Positions 1-11,686 are shown, numbered from the stretch's first letter. The stretch: DNA of 64,000 nucleotides from Chytridium lagenaria (GCA_025449115.1 JAHLKC010000055.1:124001-188000), one strand, 5' to 3'. The notes: generated by a model not told the origin, from the sequence alone. Numbers and translations are program-made.

Positions 1-125
1 ACGCCGTTTACATAATATCATATGCCGTTGAGTTGAGTTCGTTGACGTGAATCGATATTATTGCCACAATTCTTCGTGTTGACTCACCGTTTTCGCTAAT
101 TTTTTTTATCATCTCAAAACCAAAA

Positions 126-597
126 ATGAAGACCAAGATACATCCGCACCTCCTCCACTCCAACCCAACCCACGTCACCATCAACAACGTCCTCATGCCG
201 CTCAACCCAACCACAGGACGTCCAGAAGTCGGACCTGCCGTCCACATCATCAACGACAGAGGCACTCCCGTCCTTGGACCGCTGACTCCAGGAGAATCTT
301 ATCGACTTGTTTGCGCTTGGGATGTAGGGACGTTGGATTGGGCCACTGCTGCTGCTTTGAGAGTGGAGAGGAGAAAGTGGGAGGAAGGGTTGGGGAAAAT
401 GGCGGGCCTGGATGGGATCAAGGTTGTGGGGGACAACGACCCCAGAGAGGTGAGTTGATTGTGGTTGTTCTCTAGCTTTAGGGAGGCTGACCATAGGCTT
501 GTGGTTCTAGGGATGCTCTACACTCGATGAGACCGCTACCAGTGATTTACACCAGCAAGGCGAACGCTACAGCCCATTACCCTTCACATCCTACTAG
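126..597 (+). CDS. hypothetical protein, two exons
   Basis: Two exons, 126-449 and 511-597, are joined across a 61-base GT-AG intron (donor GTGAGT, acceptor TTCTAG) and give a 136-residue product. The first exon contributes exactly 108 codons and the splice is in phase 0, which supports the model. The protein is soluble, with no signal peptide or membrane segment. It has a proline-rich first half, a VCAWDVG stretch and a short charged helix (RVERRKWEEGLGKM) before a polar tail. I do not recognise the family. It lies at the window edge, so more exons upstream cannot be excluded. Confidence 0.5.
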
Positions 598-819
598 GCA
601 AGCAAGAATTCTGAAGGAGTACTCAACATCAGCACCCGCAGTCTTCCAACACATTCAACCCCTACAACACCCACAACATATTCGCACACACACACATCAT
701 CTGTACATATTTTCTTCTTCATATTTTAATAGGACATTAAAATAAACGCTGCTATATAGTTGACGGCCTTCCATCGCTTTCTTTTTTTTGACCCCATCAC
801 CAGCATAAGCATCATCATC

Positions 820-1077
820 ATGGAAATTTCTTCAGCACCGTCACAGCCTCAACAATCTGCAAGAATCACCACCAAACGCTGTACCCGCACAACTCTCCAC
901 CAGCAGCGCCTTATCCACCACACCCAATACACTGTCACACCCACCACACCCAATGTACCCGTAGATATCATATCTCTAGCAATTCCAGGAGTAGTGACGG
1001 TTGCAACCAACACCAATGCCGCAGCGTCCTCCGATGCTGCAAATGTCAAACGTACTTACAAGAGACGCTTGCTTTAA
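820..1077 (+). CDS. doubtful small ORF, Thr/Ala-rich with basic C-terminus
   Basis: An ATG at 820 opens an 85-codon frame. It starts Ser/Gln-rich, runs through a Thr-rich middle and a hydrophobic stretch, and ends with a basic KRTYKRR motif. It matches no family I know. The composition (ACC/CAC-rich) could be non-coding DNA read by chance, or one exon of a larger gene. The rest of 598-1357 shows no other convincing gene. Confidence 0.2.
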   Translation: MEISSAPSQPQQSARITTKRCTRTTLHQQRLIHHTQYTVTPTTPNVPVDIISLAIPGVVTVATNTNAAASSDAANVKRTYKRRLL

Positions 1078-1357
1078 GTCACCAGGGATGGAAAGGAGCT
1101 TTCTTTCTCAAGCTTGGACTTGAAGCAAGCCCATACCGACGTCCAAACCACCAGTGCACAAACGCCTTGCTCATCTTTAACAAACCCCTTCAGGTATGAT
1201 TGCGAGGATGTGAGAGTCTGCATTCCCAAAAAAGTTATCCAAGAATAATATTTATATAGTTTTAATGAGGTCAGCAGGCGACTAACAGACTGGCCGCGAC
1301 AAATGGAAGGCGCGGGTCATTACAGGTTTAAAGTATGAGATTCAAAAAGAAACCGGT

Positions 1358-1804
1358 CTAAAAGGCAGAAACAGGGCTGACGAGTAAGCAGATGATGGCA
1401 GAAGCAAACAATAGTTTCCACAAGGCGAAAGAAGACGTCTGGCGGGAAGCGTTCGACTTTTTAAGAAGAAAAGTGAGGGCAGTGTTCCTTTTTTCGTCGG
1501 ATATAATGAAAGAAGTACAAGCTTGGTCACCAGCGGCGAAAGGGAGGAGCTGACGTATTTCTGTAACAACATCAGCGCGAAGAGTGCTGTTGCCGGTTTC
1601 GGCACCGGCGCCTGTCCAACGGTGGATCCAGGTGGGGTTGGTCGTGGTCTCACATTCCAGACCTGTCTTGGCCTGTCCTGTCTTGGTGTCGACGCAATTG
1701 AAGGCAGTCAGGTTACCGGGCCATTGGGCGGCTGGCTTGCATCCTTCTGGCTCCTTCAAGTTGAGGAGGAGAGAGGATGATGGTGAGAGAGGCTGAAGAG
1801 GCAT
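1358..1804 (-). CDS. Cys-rich surface-type protein, copy 1 of a tandem pair
   Basis: A single-exon 148-codon gene whose product is the same length as that of the gene at 2731-3177. By eye the two proteins are roughly 60% identical. Shared features are EPEGCKPA, QWPGNLTA, NCVD, a Cys before Glu-Thr, RQLLPF-AGD, and LTFL followed by KxSNASRQ. Four cysteines and two Asn-X-Ser/Thr sequons (NLT, NAS) are conserved. The last 25 or so residues form a hydrophobic tail ending in VSP, as in GPI-anchored or tail-anchored proteins. No N-terminal signal peptide is visible, so a 5' exon may be missing or the protein may be tail-anchored. Function is unknown; the gene looks lineage-specific. Confidence 0.65.
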   Translation of the reverse strand: MPLQPLSPSSSLLLNLKEPEGCKPAAQWPGNLTAFNCVDTKTGQAKTGLECETTTNPTWIHRWTGAGAETGNSTLRADVVTEIRQLLPFAAGDQACTSFIISDEKRNTALTFLLKKSNASRQTSSFALWKLLFASAIICLLVSPVSAF

Positions 1805-2730
1805 GATGGCTGCTGTTGTTGTTGGGTTGGATGGGACGGTGAAAGTGGTGGGATGGGTGATTTATAGCAGGAGGATGAAAAGGTAAAGATATTTTAATTT
1901 ATTTATCTCACTTTCAAAGCTGCCCCCCACTCATGCTGATTGCTGACTGACTCCCCTTAAGTTGCGCTACCTACCGAATAAGGTGATAGAGTTTAAATTC
2001 TTGTGTCCGTGTAACATATACGCCAAATTCTTGTGCTTTGTGTAGCGTGCTGAGTGAGGAAGTATTGCAGATCCACGCGGTAATCTACCTCATAGGGATT
2101 CAGTTTATAATTTTGTGCTCACAGCCTGTCAAGTGCACCCTCTTCCTCCTTCAAGTTCTCGTTTGTGCTGATCTGCAAAAGGACACAAAAATTATATTCG
2201 TGGGTTTCTCCCAGAACCTTGCGGTTCACCAGCCCTTTTAAAAGTTGATGTCTGTGTCTCTGTGCGGTTGCTTACTGCTTCAAACGACATGATATTCGAG
2301 TAACGAAACTACAGTATCAGAATGACCATAAAACGCAATGGGATCTACGACAAGGGAGTATTGAGCTGGCACTCGAGTCTTTTGAGGCGATATTGATGGG
2401 GTTCGCGGAGAGGATGCGGCAGGTGGGTTGTTGGCCGACAAGTGTCGGTTCATGAGCTGGGTGTTCAATCCGTGGGTTCCGACGAGGATGTTGAAGGGCG
2501 TATATAGCGGCGGGTTTCGTTGAAGCGCATTTAAAATTCAACGGCAGCTCTGTGGTTTTGTTTTTAAATGTAAAGAAGAAAGAAAAAAAAAAAACAAGAA
2601 ATCCTAAAGCGATTTATTCAATTTGTAGATATATTTGTTATGAGGTGTACGAATTACTACAGACAATAATGTAGTTACAGAAAGAGGTCCCGACAAGCAG
2701 AAGGTTAACATCATTGCGGGAGAAGAGTTA
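1805..2730. other. intergenic region between the tandem paralogues
   Basis: No convincing gene. About 1.95-2.1 kb resembles the DNA upstream of the second paralogue (about 3.42-3.53 kb), for example the GTTTAAATTCTTGTG/GTTCAAACTCTTGTG pair and a shared GGAAGT-TTGCA-ATCCA stretch. The duplication unit, about 1.37 kb, therefore includes 5' flanking DNA. A minus-strand open stretch at 2280-2541 is polar and unrecognised. Confidence 0.4.
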
Positions 2731-3177
2731 TCAGGCAAAAGCAGGGCTGACGAATAAGCTGATAATGGCAGCAGCGAGGAGAACCAAAGCAAAGGGAGAG
2801 GTTTTCAGCTGACGCGAAGCGTTGGAATTTTTCATGAGAAAAGTGAGAGAGGCGTTCCTTTTATCGTCGGATACAATAAAGGAGGAACACTCTTTGTCGC
2901 CAGCGTTGAAAGGAAGGAGTTGACGCACATCTGCCGCGAAATCAGCTCGAACGGTGCTGTTGCTAGAGTCTGCAGCGGCTCCCCTCCAGCGGTTGACCCA
3001 GGTCGTGTTGGCTGCGGTCTCACATGATAGCTCTACCTTGACATCTCCAATCTTGTTGTCTACGCAATTGTAGGCAGTCAAGTTTCCTGGCCATTGTACG
3101 GCTGGCTTGCACCCTTCAGGTTCTCTCAAGTTGAGGAAAAGAGTGGGTGATGAAGTATTTGACGTCGAGAGGGACAT
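2731..3177 (-). CDS. Cys-rich surface-type protein, copy 2 of a tandem pair
   Basis: The paralogue of the 1358-1804 gene, in the same orientation and again 148 residues. I chose the ATG at 3177 because it gives the same length as the sister gene; the longer open frame upstream is repetitive and shares nothing with copy 1. The four cysteines are conserved and the sequons are more numerous (NTS, NLT, NTT, NST, NAS). A hydrophobic C-terminal tail ends in SPAFA. The pattern suggests a glycosylated, membrane-anchored cell-surface protein, but this is inference and no family is recognised. Confidence 0.65.
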   Translation of the reverse strand: MSLSTSNTSSPTLFLNLREPEGCKPAVQWPGNLTAYNCVDNKIGDVKVELSCETAANTTWVNRWRGAAADSSNSTVRADFAADVRQLLPFNAGDKECSSFIVSDDKRNASLTFLMKNSNASRQLKTSPFALVLLAAAIISLFVSPAFA

Positions 3178-4411
3178 GGCGATGGTTGGGAGGTAGGAAG
3201 GTAGGTACTGCTGCAGGGTGCGGATGAGTAAGATGAGGTGGACTCCTGAAAGGTTTAGAAGTGAGTGAGTGAGTGAGTGAGTGACGGATGGAGGAAGGTA
3301 GAGCGGAGAGAAATGAGGGAATCCTTTTTCATCATATGTTAGCGCCTGTCTCTTATAGCATGCTTGTGTCCTGCTCTTTGTTTGTGCTTCACCAACGGAT
3401 GATCCAGCAGCCCTGCCTCCGATTTCCTCTTTAAGCAGCTTCCAATTAAGTTCAAACTCTTGTGACTCCGCAGGGCTTTGGTCCACCATACACCAAAAAA
3501 GGAAGTGTTGCATATCCATTCGGTAGAATTTATTTTATATGACTTTAATAGAAAATAAAACGCGTAATATCATCAATCACCACGCGTCTACGCGTCAACG
3601 AGACTCAAAACATCCCGCAGAGAAGCATGAACTATTAACTTGAATATAATGGGTTTATTCAGAAAAGAAGAGGATCGGAGAAAACAACAGACATTTTGTT
3701 TTAGAAGAGCCGGAGAGGACTTGGAGCGACAAATTTGTCGGCTACAAAATTATTTTCTCGTTGTGCTCCAACATCCAATTTACCTCTTAGAAATGCATGT
3801 TGGTGGGTACTGTCTGGTGCTGCTTTGCAACTCAATATTTTGGATAAAGGAAACCCCCTTTCCTTTGACTCTGATGTGACGGTACCTGTACCATACATCA
3901 CGGAACGCAAACATACATGCGCGCGTGATTCTCCTTTCAACACTCCCACCTTAAGGCGCATGCATGCGATAAGATATTTTATTAAGGTTAACCATATCCT
4001 TAAAATAACAAAGCCGTTTTCTTGTGTTCGAGACAAATTTACAAATGTATTTTATTCGGCTTGTAAGTTTATTTTTACGGTCTGGTAGTGCTTTGCAATT
4101 TGACTCCGCAAACGACATATATATTACGGACCTTCCAATAGGTGCATCGAGAAAGTAACGAAAAGAAGTCGTGTTATCTCCATCGCCCCTTCGCGCATGC
4201 AGTTGAAAATGGACTTGTGATCAGGCGTGATCGATCGATCTAGTCGAGGCGCGCGGGCACACTGAAAAGAGCCGAGAATCTGCCGACTCTATATGAATCC
4301 AATTAATCGTACTATTATAGTGCAACGCCATCACCATAAATGGGATAATTGGAGGAAATAGTTTGATTGTTAACACGAAAGGGGTATGGCTAATATGAGT
4401 GCGTCTGCTCG
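3178..4411. other. intergenic; microsatellite and clustered ACGCGT sites
   Basis: No supported gene. Upstream of copy 2 lies a (GTGA)6 microsatellite at 3261-3284. Three ACGCGT hexamers (MluI cell-cycle-box-like) fall between about 3560 and 3597. The remaining open frames do not resemble proteins. Confidence 0.4.
3261..3284. repeat. (GTGA)6 microsatellite
   Basis: Six GTGA units, shortly upstream of the 2731-3177 gene. The reverse strand reads as repeated TCAC, which explains the spurious THSLTHS peptide in the extended frame. Confidence 0.9.
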
Positions 4412-4720
4412 GTGAAGAAGAGAACAGCAACGGTACCGCCGCCGTCCGTTCGTGTGTTTGGGAAACCCGTCTCGAAGGGGGTATTTTTGGATGAGCCTGA
4501 GGATCTACCTGACATTAATTACTTCCTCAATGGATCAACGCCCATCCGTCGCATCGCCGTCGGCTTCGGTGTCATTTATTTCCAGCATCAAAGATACAGG
4601 CGCTTGACGTACCAATTACCTGAAGCTTCACCCAATTAACAGATCTGCCTGCGGATTACGGGCCGGGGATGCACAGCTCAACGGTTTGGACCGGCGGCCA
4701 AGGACGCCTATGGTGTAGTT
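4412..4720 (+). pseudogene. possible jacalin-like lectin remnant
   Basis: A short open frame reads KGVFLDEPEDLPDINYFLNG and then IRRIAVGFGVI. It continues in shifted frames as ISSIKDTGA, LTYQLPEAS and, further on, TVWTGGQG. The order of an F/FDD-like start, an IRRI-VGFGVI strand, a Tyr-Leu-Pro strand and a Gly-Gly-rich turn is reminiscent of jacalin-type beta-prism lectins. At least two frame changes break it and no clean start is visible. This is a weak assignment; a random open frame remains possible. Confidence 0.2.
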
Positions 4721-5420
4721 CCAGCCGTCGCCCTGATAAAAGGATCCGCTTCTTTGATAGATTATCCTTTCTTACGACATAAACTGCTCTTACAAAGTGT
4801 CCGGGAGCTATATGTAACTATCCTGAAGCAGGCGATGGAGTTTTGGTGCTGCGGTCAAACAGATGGGTTTTTCAAATATTGTCGACGTCGAGACCATTTT
4901 GTCTCGACCTCAGGGTTTCTTTTTTTATCCTCTTCGATTTTTGATGCTCCAGCCTAGCTAGCTAGCTAGCTCCCTGCTCTTTTTTCTAGGTTGAAATTTC
5001 ATCTGATATTTATGTGCTTGCTGCTGATGTTATAGGATATTCATATAACGCGGGCTAAAAGATCTCGCATTACGCCTCAACAATCTACCTTAACACCTCT
5101 AGTCACACTACCATCAAGAGTCTACGATAACTTTTCATTTTCCACTTCCCTTCCACAGGTGGGAATGATGAGAGGATAATCAAGAATGAGGCAGAAAAAA
5201 AAAAAAAAAAACACAATTAGAAAGCGAACACGCATAGTTGAGGGGCATGAAGGCATAAGGTGTTAGATGTGCGTCACTTGCAATAACGGGATGATCAACA
5301 AGGAAAGGGAAGTAGATTTGCATGATCTTAGATTTTTTTTCAAATAAATATAAATAGAAAAGAAAAGAAAAGAAATAAAAACCAACACGTAACCATCCAA
5401 AGAGAAACTAAAAGTTCCGG
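4640..5420. other. intergenic, simple repeats
   Basis: No gene recognised. It contains an AGCT/CTAG tetranucleotide run at 4954-4972, a poly-A tract near 5195-5213 and an A/AAAG-rich stretch near 5355-5380. Confidence 0.4.
4954..4972. repeat. (CTAG/AGCT)n tetranucleotide run
   Basis: Four and a half CTAG units, perfectly palindromic, in a gene-free stretch. Confidence 0.9.
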
Positions 5421-6120
5421 TCAATTCTTACGTAAAACTCCACCACCTCCATGACCGTTCCTGACAGCATTTTCTATCGCTTTCGAGACAATTTTCTTCG
5501 ATTCTCGTGCAGAAACGGACCACCTCCATATGCCCTTGTTCATCCATCCGTATCTCGTAAAGACTTCCACCCAATTCTTATGTAGAAAACGAACCACGTC
5601 CAAATGCCAGTGTTCCGCCGCCTTTTCCGTAATGTCTTTCGTGCAGCCTTCCCTTCGATGATCATGGCGGAAGTGAACCAATCTATCTTAGTTCAAAGCA
5701 GCCTTCTTGACGATGTTCGTGAGGAATTAAACTAAATCGAGGTGTACAATTTGGCGGCGTCATTCATGGATCTCGAAGAAAAGTGGTGGGATCCCACCGC
5801 AGCATTCAATTGTCCATAACGTTGTTATTGTTGACTGCAGGATGATGGCTATGGTAGTCATATAACCAGGAGGTGACGGCAGTGCATAATAATAGATGGG
5901 GCGAGATCCTGGGACTTGAAGTTACAGCTTATCATAAAGTTTGACGGCGATCTCTTGGGAGACAGGGAGGAAGTAGTTGGGCGGCTAATGAAGGGAATAA
6001 AGGCAAATGTGAGATCGGGAGGGAGCAGAGGTAGGTTCGGGCATATGCACTCCAGATTATGGATAGTTCAAGGTCGTTGATGTATCGAAGGATTTTATGA
6101 CGAATCTCTGGTGGAAGCAA
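5421..6120 (-). pseudogene. decayed F-box/ankyrin-repeat gene
   Basis: Read on the minus strand, the 5' end gives LPPEIRHKILRYINDLELS, an F-box-like start. The 3' end gives ankyrin-type units: EKAAEHWHLDVVRFLHKN, then MDEQGHMEVVRFLHEN in a shifted frame, then AIENAVRNGHG. Between them lies about 250 bases with no continuous frame, there is no clear ATG, and the last two ankyrin units are in different frames. F-box plus ankyrin genes are often expanded families. This copy looks truncated and broken beyond what scattered read errors would explain, so I call it a pseudogene. Confidence 0.5.
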
Positions 6121-6286
6121 GGCGAAGGATTAAAAGTTCGTGGACAGCAAACAGACGATGAAGCAGTGTCGTAACAGTCTGAAAGATCAGACAATCCTTG
6201 ACTGCGGAATTTTTCAGTTCGCTCATCAATCTGCACTCACCGACGACGAAAGCCATAGGAGCATCCCATTCAAACCCATAGCCAAC

Positions 6287-9200
6287 ATGGACCCAGATCT
6301 CTACGACGAATTCGGTGAGTTTACCCTTACTTTCTCTTCAAGTATCAACGGTGCATGCTCTTTCTACAATGTACTGACAACAATTCTTTTCTTTGCTTGG
6401 GTTTCACTTGAATGCAGGCAACTACATCGGCCCGGATCTCGAGGAAGACGAAGAGGGGGATGATTTTGGATTTGGCGGTCTTGCTGGAGGGTTAGCAGGA
6501 AAGGACCAGGAGGAACAGAGCCCGGACGGTCGAATGGATGAGGATGGCAGAGAACCATGGCAGAATGATGGCATGGCGTTGATGCAAGTGGATGGTGGGT
6601 TTCGTAACTTTTCGGAGAGACATAATGTGCTAATTCGATGTACTCAATAGCTCCGTCCTCGAGTGCTGTTGTTCTACACGAAGATAAAAAGTACTACCCG
6701 ACAGCTGAGGAGATTTATGGACCCGATGTTGAAACGATGGTGCAAGATGAAGATACCCAACCCCTTACAATGCCCATTATCGCGCCTTTGAAGAAACCCA
6801 AAACTTATATTCAAGAAAAAGATCTTCCAGAAACCAAATTTAGCAAAGAGTAAGGATGCGAAAGAGCAAAACAAATCAGGCTGACTTCAACAATCAGATT
6901 CATGGCGGATTTACAGAGCTACCCAGACCACGTCCGAAACGTTGCGTTTATAGGACACCTTCATCACGGAAAGACGTCACTTATTGATGTGCTTGTTACT
7001 CAAACACATAATGTGGATTGGTCACCCGGAGATGATGTACGATACACGGATGTTCACGATATGGAGAGACAGCGTGGGTTGAGCATCAAGGCGAAACCTA
7101 TATCTTTGGTTATGCAGGATGTTCGTGGGAAGAGCTACTTGTTGAATATTCTTGATACCCCTGGGCATGTAAATTTCTCGGATGAGGTGGCAGCTGCCGT
7201 GAGATTGGTAGATGGTGCGGTAATTGTGGTGGATGCTGTTGAGGGGGTAAGCTCTTATCCTTTGGCCTAATCGCTTTATCTGGGTTAAAGTTAAAAATGG
7301 CTGATATATATTTTGTCGTCAGCTGATGGTTACGACCGAGAAGATGATCCAGCATCTTGTTAATGAGAACATACCAATGACTTTGGTCATCAACAAGATG
7401 GATAGATTGATTTTGGAGTTGAAATTGCCGCCAAGTGACGCATATTTTAAAATTAAGCATACTTTAGAAGAGCTAAATTCCCTCATCGAGTTAGTATATT
7501 CTTTTTGTTTTTTCTCAAATTCGTCCTTTTTCTTTTTTTTTTTGTTCTCACCACTTTTTCCAGAAAATGCCCTGGTGGTGAAAAGTTTAGGTTTTCGCCT
7601 GAACTTGGAAACGTGTGTTTTGCGTCGAGTCAGTTTGGATGGTGCTTTTCCCTCAAGTCTTTTGCTAAAATGTATTCTGAAACACACGGTTAGTATTATT
7701 TCCTCAAACTTTGTAGTGGGTCCGATCAACATTTATGCTCATAATCTTACGCGAATACACAGGATCCGCTTTTAACATTGACGACTTTGCTGTGCGTTTG
7801 TGGGTGATATCTATTTTGACGATCGCCGCCGCTCATTCCGCAAAAAGCCCCATCGTGAAGACGCTCAACGTACTTTTGTCCACTTTATCTTGAGCCTCTC
7901 TACAAACTTTACGCTCAAGTCCTTGGAGAGGACACAAAGACGCTCATTCCACTCTTTCATCCCTTGGTGTTTACCTTAAGCCGTCTGTTCTTGCTATGGA
8001 CGTGAAGCCTTTGTTGACGATTGTCTGCGTGTCGTTCTTTGGCGTGTCGACGGGTCTTGCTGATATGATTGTTAGCAAACTTCCGTCACCTGTTGAGGGG
8101 GGTCGTAGGAAGGTTGAGCGGATTTTCACTGGAGATATGACGTCTGATGTTGCAGAGGCATGCGGAAGTGTGACCCGGAAGGACCTCTTATGATTCATAT
8201 TACCAAGCAGTACAACTCTGAAATATGGATGGATTTGAGGCTTTTGGAAGGGTGATGAGTGGAACTGTTAAAGTTGGGCAGACGGTGAGGGTATTGGGAG
8301 AGAGATACTCTCCAGATGATGAAGAAGATATGGCTGTTAAGGAGGTGCTCGGTGTTTCTTTGTTCCAGTCAAGGTGAGCTTAAATCCTTTCACCGCGTTT
8401 ATGTTAATTTTGAACAGATATAAAATCAAGTTGAATGCTGTTCCGGCTGGAAACCTTGTTCTTTTGTCTGGGATTGATGCGTCTATTGTGAAAACTGCTA
8501 CTGTGACAACGCTTGTACCGACTGAAGACGAACCGTCTATCCGTTTAAACCGTTAAAGTACACAACGACACCGGTGGTCAAGGTTGCCGTCGAGCCGCTT
8601 AATCCACCGAGCTTCCTAAGATGCTTGACGGTATGCGTAAATCAAGAAGAGTTACTCTATCTTGATGCAGTGTATGTATTTATATTTTCCTTCAAATGTC
8701 CTTTTGTTGTAAGCGTTATTATTTATCTATTTATTTATTTTTTACTAATCTTTATTTGTGAAGGTTGAGGAATCAGTGAACACGTTCTGGTCGGAACAGG
8801 CGAGCTCTATTTGGATTGCGTTCTCCACGACCTTAGAAAATTATATTCTGAAATTGAAATCAAAGTCGCCGACCCCGTCGTGACTTTCCGTGAAACCGTC
8901 GTCGAAACCTCGTCATTAAAGTGTTTTGCTGAAGACCCCATAAGCGTAACCGCATCACGATTATCGCGGAGCCTCTTGAGAAGGGTATCGCTGAGGACAT
9001 TGAGGAGCAGAGAGTTGAAATGTCGTGGGGAAAGAAAGGCATGCGAATTTCTTCGAGCAGAACTATAGCTGGGATATCCTTGCAGCGCGTAATGTGTGGG
9101 GTTTGGGCCTGTTGAGGCACCACCGAACGTCTTGGTGAATGATACGCTTTCGGATGAGACTGATCAGTCTTTGCTGAATTCGGTGAAGATTATATGAAGC

Positions 9201-10046
9201 AAGGTTTCCAGTGGTCGACAAGCAGGAACCACTTTGTGATGAGCGTAAGTATTTTTTATGGTTTTTTTTATTTTTTTTATTTGCTGTTAGCAGTGTGATG
9301 TCTGATATGATTTAAACCATTCGCAATGTAAAATTCAGGATTTGGATGCGACTCTCCTGACAAGCCTATTTCCGAGGTGGAGGTCAGATTATCCCTACAG
9401 CACGGAGAGTTTGTTACTCTGCCTTCCTGATGGTTAGTGAAGCCTTGCTAATTTTGTAATGTTGTTGCCCTTTCATTTTTCTTTTTTTATATATAAGGAA
9501 TTATAGTAAGCTGACGACACACATAGGGAACCCCCTCGTCTTATGGAGCCCATCTACTATGTCGAATCCAAGCTCCTGCCGACTGTGTTTCCGCCGTCTA
9601 CACTGTGCTCGCCCGTCGTCGTGGCCACGTCGTTCAGGACCTGCCTAAACCCGGATCCCCTTTATACACCGTCAAGGCATACATCCCCGTTATCGACTCG
9701 TTTGGTTTTGAAACCGATCTCAGGACACATACGCAAGCCAGGCGTTCTGCCAGCAGGTGTTTAACCACTGGCAGGTTGTGCCTGGAGATCCTCTGGATAA
9801 GAGTATTGTCTTGAGGCCGCTTGAGCCTAGCCCGGCACAACACCTTGCTAGAGATTTTATGATCAAGACTAGACGGCGGAAGGGACTTAGCGAGGATGTT
9901 GTTGTTACAAAGTTCTTTGATGATCCTATGGTAATTTACTTCTGTTTGCTTTAATGTTTTTGGATGATTTATTAACGCGTTTTCTCTTCTTCATTTCGCA
10001 GCTTTTGGAGTTGGCTAAGGTTGAAGGCGGTATTCTAGGGTTGTAA
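6287..10046 (+). CDS. SNU114: U5 snRNP GTPase Snu114 / EFTUD2
   Basis: An EF-2-like GTPase of the U5 snRNP that drives spliceosome activation and disassembly. The N-terminus [10 protein letters not shown], split by an intron, then [12 protein letters not shown] and [19 protein letters not shown], is diagnostic of EFTUD2 and fixes the start. GTPase motifs are visible: GHLHHGKTS (G1), [11 protein letters not shown] (G3) and [14 protein letters not shown] (G4). Later landmarks include [49 protein letters not shown] and [15 protein letters not shown] near the C-terminus. Several introns are present. From about 7,780 to 9,760 at least eight one-base frame breaks occur (near 7,801, 7,893, 7,963, 8,160, 8,222, 8,540, 8,935 and 9,600-9,750), usually a missing base in a short run. 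Conservation resumes perfectly after each break, so sequence error is likelier than loss of an essential gene. Confidence 0.95.
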
Positions 10047-10210
10047 ATGTGATCGTTTTTATTTTTTAAATGTTGTCGCCGTCGCAAACCGGCGTTAAAA
10101 ATAGGACTATTTAAAATAATATTTAAAATCCTATTTTTTGTTGTCGTTCTGGTTCTTTGTATGGCGCGCACCCGCCGTCTACTCTTGCCATACATACCCC
10201 AAATTCGGCC

Positions 10211-11686
10211 ATGTTCAACTCAATGCTTGAAGGCGTCAGCGGAGAAGGAGGCCAGGCCTTCATCGGACGGCTTATCAAAGCAAACAACGAACTAGTAGAT
10301 GGGAAGGCCAGTCTTAGCATCATAGACAAAGCCTTAATAGTCATTGGAAAAGATGGCAATGTGATGTCCACTATAGAAGTTGCAAAAGACTTGTCTGCTG
10401 CTGATGTCTCCTCCCAGCTATCAGCAAGAGGCATCCACACCACTATACTTACGGATCACCAATGGATCATCCCTGGCTTCATCGATCTTCATTACCATGC
10501 TCCTCAACTCCCCATGGCTGGCACAAAGCTTGACGCGCCGCTGGAGGAATGGCTTCAAAAGGGCCATCCACTTGAAGCCAGATGCGCTGACTCTAGTGGA
10601 TGGGCTAGCGCCGTCTTTGATAAAGTGGTTAAACAGACGCTTGAAAACGGAACCGTCTGTGCTGCTTACTATGCTAGCGTGCATGGACATGCTGCTTCAG
10701 CTTTGGCCGAAGCTTGTGTGAGAAGGGGGCAGAGAGCTTTTGTGGGGAAAGTGGCGATGGATAACCAGGCGGTTTGTGGATGTGAGGCGGGTGGAACGGT
10801 TGGAGAGTGCCTGTGCATGCAGGATGTGGAGCAAAATATTAAGGAGACGGAGCAGTTCTTTGGAGGACTCAAGAAGATGCCTGGGAATGAGAATAGGCTT
10901 GTTATTGGGATTATCACACCTCGGTTTGTTCCATCCTGTTCTACGGAACTCCTCCAAAAACTTGGTGACCTCCGCCATCGACTCCTTGATGCCGGTGAAC
11001 CTTTAGTTCCAATTCAAACCCATGCTTTTGAATCCAAGTGGCAAGTTAGTTATGGTGAAACCCATCGTGGTGGCCGCGACCTCGAGATTCTCGGCAATCA
11101 CGGCCTCGGCATCATCACCGACCCCGACCTCGCACTCAAATCTCCTTTACTACTCGCCCACGTTGTACATCCCACCGTTGATGAAATCCGTAGAATGGCT
11201 GCAATACCTGGATCCGTTGGAATCGCGCACTGTCCCATTTCGAACGCGTTTTTCGCGGATGGGATCATGCGGACAAGGGCTATGATGAAAGCTGGGTTGC
11301 TGTTGGGCTTGGAACGGATGTGGGTGGAGCATATAGTTCAAGTATATTAGATGCATGTCGACAGGCTGTAATCAGTTCACGCATTTTAAGGGATTTGGCC
11401 AGTGAAGGGTCTGAAGAAGCCACCCTTGCCCCTGTCGATCATGTGGATGCATTTTGGATGGCGACGGTTGGAGGTATAAAGTCTTTGGGAATGACTGGGT
11501 GTTTGGAACGTGGGAGTCACGTTTGATGCCCTTGTTATTGACGTTGGGCAGTGCCCGCGAATTGATGTATGGTCGGAGTTGGATACAATTCATGATTTGT
11601 TTCAAAAGTTTATCATGCTTGGAGATGACCGATGCGTACGAAAGGTGTACGTGCAGGGAGTCAAGGTTGTCGATAAAACACAATAA
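10211..11686 (+). CDS. guanine deaminase
   Basis: An amidohydrolase that converts guanine to xanthine in purine salvage. The metal-binding motif PGFIDLHYHAPQ is followed by PLEEWLQK, RAFVGKVAMD, TPRFVPSCS, QTHAFES, HVVHP and GIAHCPISN, the usual guanine deaminase order. The frame is open from 10,157, but the first ATG is at 10,211, about 20 residues before the conserved AFIGRLI start. It is essentially a single exon. Two frame changes occur: one near 11,295, where CTGTTGGG replaces an expected CTGGTTGGG before GLGTDVGGAYSSS, and one near 11,517 before FDALVIDVG. The corrected tail ends VQGVKVVDKTQ at 11,684-11,686. Confidence 0.92.

Noticed and set aside
3178..3519. N-terminal extension of the second surface-type paralogue
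   Set aside because: The extension is partly translated microsatellite (SLTHSLTHS) and has no counterpart in the sister gene, which starts at the equivalent of 3,177.
3735..4088. 117-codon plus-strand frame
   Set aside because: No recognisable motif, and its composition matches the surrounding non-coding DNA.
6287..10046. Snu114 as a pseudogene
   Set aside because: Despite many frame breaks, every break is one base and conservation resumes exactly. The gene is normally essential and splice sites are intact, so sequence error is the simpler explanation.
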